Source: Clostridia bacterium (GTDB taxonomy: Bacteria > Bacillota > Clostridia > Christensenellales > Aristaeellaceae). Taken from it: a stretch of DNA of 8,171 nt. The position numbers and the translations under genes were made by a program. The notes under the pieces are model-generated. The model had not been told where the DNA came from. It made no database searches and was given only the letters and a program-made list of their open reading frames with translations. Where the stretch lies: assembly GCA_017551645.1 (NCBI GenBank), contig JAFZLE010000348.1:1-8171 (forward strand), in the 5' to 3' direction. Each line of letters opens with the position of its first letter. Positions within the stretch are counted from its first letter, which is position 1. Below are positions 7,108 to 8,171 of this stretch, in pieces.

Positions 7108-7185
7108 GCAACGTGTTCACAGCGCAGCGGCCAAACTGTTCACATCGCGAGGATGTTGACAGTATGGGGGAGCAACGTATTCACA
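7108..7185. repeat. Cluster of four TGTTCACA-like direct repeats
   Basis: TGTTCACA occurs at 7114-7121 and 7137-7144. One-mismatch copies follow at 7154-7161 (TGTTGACA) and 7178-7185 (TATTCACA). The outer two share a longer unit, GCAACGTGTTCACA at 7108 and GCAACGTATTCACA at 7172, with 13 of 14 bases identical. Centre-to-centre distances are 23, 17 and 24 bp, roughly two helical turns for the outer pairs. Spaced short repeats of this kind occur at the ends of IS21-like and Tn7-like transposons, where the transposase binds, and also in operator arrays. No transposase gene is present here, so a relic transposon end is an inference. Confidence 0.5.
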
Positions 7186-7235
7186 ACGAGAAAATGCACC
7201 CTCCGGATGCACACCCCCTACGTCCAAATACAGAT

Positions 7236-7277
7236 AAAACCTTATGCAGATACCGATAGATCGTGCATAAGGTTTTT
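7236..7277. terminator. Long inverted repeat, likely bidirectional intrinsic terminator
   Basis: AAAACCTTATGCA at 7236-7248 pairs perfectly over 13 bp with TGCATAAGGTTTT at 7264-7276, around a 15-nt loop. The stem ends in TTTTT on the + strand and TTTT on the minus strand, so it could stop transcription both ways. No gene clearly ends here on either strand, so its partner transcript is unknown. It may belong to an unannotated small RNA or to a decayed element that included the TGTTCACA repeats. Confidence 0.6.
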
Positions 7278-7342
7278 CATATGTTTTTAGCCGCAAATGA
7301 CTGTATTAAGCGTCTATCCCGGTTGAAAAGCATCAAGGCATG

Positions 7343-7369
7343 AAAAAGCCTCTCCTTATCAGGAGAGGC
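7343..7369 (-). terminator. Intrinsic terminator of the tRNA-Val gene
   Basis: On the minus strand GCCTCTCCT, loop GATA and AGGAGAGGC form a perfect 9-bp GC-rich stem, followed at once by TTTTT (7347-7343). It begins 2 nt after the tRNA discriminator position (7372), the usual place for a tRNA transcript to end. Its integrity argues that the tRNA locus is, or recently was, transcribed. Confidence 0.88.
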
Positions 7370-7371
7370 AG

Positions 7372-7444
7372 TGGTCGCAACAGGACTCGAACCTGTAACC
7401 CCCGCGATGTGAACACGGTGCTCTACCAACTGAGCCAACGCAAC
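7372..7444 (-). tRNA. tRNA-Val (anticodon CAC), irregular acceptor stem
   Basis: Read on the minus strand, the D arm is GCTC-AGTTGGTA-GAGC. The anticodon arm is CCGTG-TTCACAT-CGCGG with anticodon CAC (7411-7409), which reads the valine codon GUG. The variable loop is GGGTT and the T arm is ACAGG-TTCGAGT-CCTGT. These arms pair well. The acceptor is abnormal: 5' GTTGCG pairs with 3' TGCGAC only if the register is shifted by one base, leaving six pairs including G-U wobbles and an extra base before the D arm. With standard numbering the first pairs fail. CCA is not encoded (ACT follows position 72). A perfect terminator follows immediately. Either this is a functional but divergent tRNA that relies on CCA addition, or it is a decaying duplicate. 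Confidence 0.8.
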
Positions 7445-7521
7445 ATAAAATATTAGTGGTTGAAATTTAGCGCCGAAGCCAGGAACGAGGAAAAAAAAAC
7501 GTAGAAGGACAGCAGGCGGGA

Positions 7522-7580
7522 CGTCATGATTTCATGACGGATCGCCGCTGGCATTCATCGGAAGATGGATGCCAGCGGCG
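7522..7580. repeat. Two adjacent hairpin-forming inverted repeats
   Basis: The first is CGTCATGA-TT-TCATGACG (7522-7539), a perfect 8-bp palindrome. The second pairs 7543-7559 with 7564-7580 over 17 bp with a single G-T wobble; in the + sense RNA it closes with a GGAA tetraloop of GNRA type. Only three bases separate the hairpins. No U-run follows on either strand, so they are not ordinary terminators. A structured RNA, a REP-like repeat or a protein-binding site are all possible. Confidence 0.65.
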
Positions 7581-7683
7581 CGAGTTTCAGTCCCAAAACA
7601 CACTTATAAGGTTAATTGATCAAATACAAGATGAAAACAAATACTGGATCGGCTTGGAACAGTATACGAAGATAGCAGCGTAA
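7534..7683 (+). CDS. Doubtful 49-codon ORF, function unknown
   Basis: From the ATG at 7534 to TAA at 7681-7683 the frame encodes 49 residues. The first third is dictated by the hairpin sequence and is not protein-like. The end, NTLIRLIDQIQDENKYWIGL followed by EQYTKIAA, looks like a plausible amphipathic, charged protein end and could be the remnant of an older gene. No good Shine-Dalgarno precedes the ATG (only GGCGGGA, well upstream). I do not recognise the family. A gene relic or chance frame is at least as likely as a real small protein. Confidence 0.2.
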   Translation: MTDRRWHSSEDGCQRREFQSQNTLIRLIDQIQDENKYWIGLEQYTKIAA

Positions 7684-7703
7684 AAACAGGGAGTGTTATT
7701 AAC

Positions 7704-7722
7704 GCAGGGCAAAGTGCCCTGC
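7704..7722. terminator. GC-rich hairpin, weak terminator candidate
   Basis: GCAGGGCA-AAG-TGCCCTGC forms a perfect 8-bp stem. On the + strand it is followed by CTTATCATTTTCC, a broken U-rich tail, 21 nt after the stop of the doubtful 49-codon ORF. On the minus strand there is no T-run. It could be a weak terminator for + strand transcription, isolating the amidase promoter. Confidence 0.4.
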
Positions 7723-7796
7723 CTTATCATTTTCCATAGACTTGAACAATTCTGGCAGAAAGCTGCCACCACTCCTTCGTTTTTACAGATACCGCC

Positions 7797-7825
7797 TTGA
7801 TAACCATGGGCTTTTTAGATATGAT
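7797..7825 (+). promoter_or_regulatory. Sigma-70-type promoter for the amidase gene
   Basis: TTGATA (7797-7802) and TATGAT (7820-7825) are separated by exactly 17 bp. Each matches its consensus hexamer at five of six positions. Transcription would start near 7832, giving a leader of about 80 nt before the amidase ATG at 7913. This shows that the amidase is an independent transcription unit. Confidence 0.68.
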
Positions 7826-7912
7826 ATTAGATAATAGAATTGGAGTTTATGGAAGAAATAAAACACATGGATTGATAGCTTTTTAAACCCCGGGAGGTTC
7901 AGAGAATAAACT

Positions 7913-8171
7913 ATGTATCAGACTGAAAAAGCATTGAAGCAGGCTGAAGAAGTTGGCGGTAGGAATGGATTAAACTGTATCGCGGAGCTTGATCCGACAG
8001 CGCTCGTTCAGGCAGCTTCCGCACAGAAGGATCTGCCTTTATCCGGCGTTCCTGTCCTGATCAAAGACAATATTGATGTCAAAGGCTTGCATACCACAGC
8101 AGGAAGCCTGGCGCTGGAAGATAATATCGCCCTGACTGATGCGCCGGTGATCCGCAATCTCCGACGGAACG
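7913..8171 (+). CDS. Amidase-signature-family hydrolase, N-terminal part, 3' end outside window
   Basis: The frame opens at ATG 7913 (an in-frame TAA lies just upstream at 7907-7909) and runs off the window after 86 codons. The segment LSGVPVLIKDNIDVKGLHTT (residues 43-62) is the conserved start of amidase-signature enzymes. In these proteins the Lys of IKDNI, here Lys51, is the first member of the Ser-cisSer-Lys triad. TAGSLAL and DAPVIRNLRRN follow as in GatA and related amidases. The Gly/Ser-rich signature with the two serines lies outside the window, so activity cannot be judged. The fragment cannot separate a free amidase from GatA; the short N-terminus without gatC upstream, and a promoter of its own, favour a stand-alone amidase. 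There is no signal peptide. The Shine-Dalgarno GGGAGG (7892-7897) is 15 nt from the ATG, longer than usual; AGAGA at 7901-7905 may serve instead. Confidence 0.88.
   Translation, partial: MYQTEKALKQAEEVGGRNGLNCIAELDPTALVQAASAQKDLPLSGVPVLIKDNIDVKGLHTTAGSLALEDNIALTDAPVIRNLRRN

Larger units (their letters stand above)
6962..7371. other. Non-coding stretch between FmdB-like gene and tRNA
   Basis: About 410 bp separate the FmdB start from the tRNA 3' end. Going rightwards, the stretch holds the FmdB promoter and Shine-Dalgarno, an AT-rich spacer with nothing recognisable (about 7022-7105), four TGTTCACA-like repeats (7108-7185), a long inverted repeat with flanking T-runs (7236-7277), and the tRNA terminator (7343-7369). 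A 62-codon frame at 7102-7290 crosses both the repeats and the long hairpin and has no protein-like character. No transposase or integrase remnant was recognised. Confidence 0.6.
7446..7912. other. Structured intergenic region between tRNA and amidase gene
   Basis: About 470 bp hold no gene that I recognise. They contain, left to right, the tRNA upstream region (AT-rich, no convincing -35), an A9 run near 7491, two adjacent hairpins (7522-7539 and 7543-7580), a doubtful 49-codon ORF that starts inside the hairpins (7534-7683), a GC-rich hairpin (7704-7722), a small 6-bp hairpin (7753-7768), and the amidase promoter (7797-7825) with its 5' leader. Confidence 0.6.

Noticed and set aside
7108..7185. 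Repeat cluster as a CRISPR array
   Set aside because: The shared unit is only 8 bp with spacing of 17-24 bp and imperfect copies. CRISPR repeats are longer and regular, and no cas gene is present.
7108..7185. Repeat cluster as DnaA boxes
   Set aside because: The copies differ from TTATCCACA at two or more positions, and there is no dnaA, dnaN or AT-rich unwinding region nearby.
7102..7290. 62-codon open frame on the + strand
   Set aside because: It runs through the repeat array and both arms of the long stem, lacks a Shine-Dalgarno, and has no protein-like pattern.
7447..7480. Promoter of the tRNA gene
   Set aside because: TAATAT on the minus strand is near a suitable -10 position, but the hexamers 16-17 bp upstream match TTGACA poorly, so I could not support a full promoter.

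Overview
The window looks like the chromosome of a gut- or rumen-type Firmicute (Clostridia). The evidence is moderate GC, Shine-Dalgarno-led genes, a short FmdB-type zinc ribbon, and cytoplasmic plant-glycan hydrolases that resemble those of anaerobic Clostridia. The genus cannot be told from the sequence alone.

Bases 1-6674 hold a tight, co-directional block of five genes on the + strand: the 3' end of a family GH3 glycosidase (with its fibronectin-III-like domain), two paralogous alpha/beta-hydrolase esterases, a GH78 alpha-L-rhamnosidase, and a divergent clan GH-A enzyme that looks like GH53 (endo-beta-1,4-galactanase family). Gaps are only 2 to about 30 nt and no promoter or terminator is seen between genes, so this is most likely one operon whose promoter lies upstream of the window. 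None of the four complete proteins has a signal peptide. The set therefore fits cytoplasmic processing of imported, esterified oligosaccharides. Rhamnosidase plus GH53-like plus esterases suggests pectic rhamnogalacturonan-I side chains or rhamnosylated, acylated plant glycosides. Three of the five proteins (GH3, second esterase, GH78) end in a similar-looking helical tail of about 65-75 residues, which the catalytic folds do not need.

Bases 6675-7445 change in character. A short FmdB-family zinc-ribbon gene lies convergent on the minus strand, with a well-placed Shine-Dalgarno and a -10 box. Next comes a non-coding stretch with four spaced TGTTCACA-like repeats (possibly a relic of a transposon end), then a long inverted repeat with T-runs on both sides. 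A minus-strand tRNA-Val(CAC) gene follows, with a perfect intrinsic terminator. The tRNA acceptor stem is irregular and CCA is not encoded.

Bases 7446-7912 are mostly intergenic. They contain two adjacent strong hairpins, a doubtful 49-codon ORF, a further GC-rich hairpin, and a very good sigma-70 promoter (TTGATA-17-TATGAT). That promoter drives the last gene, the 5' end of an amidase-signature-family hydrolase that runs off the window.
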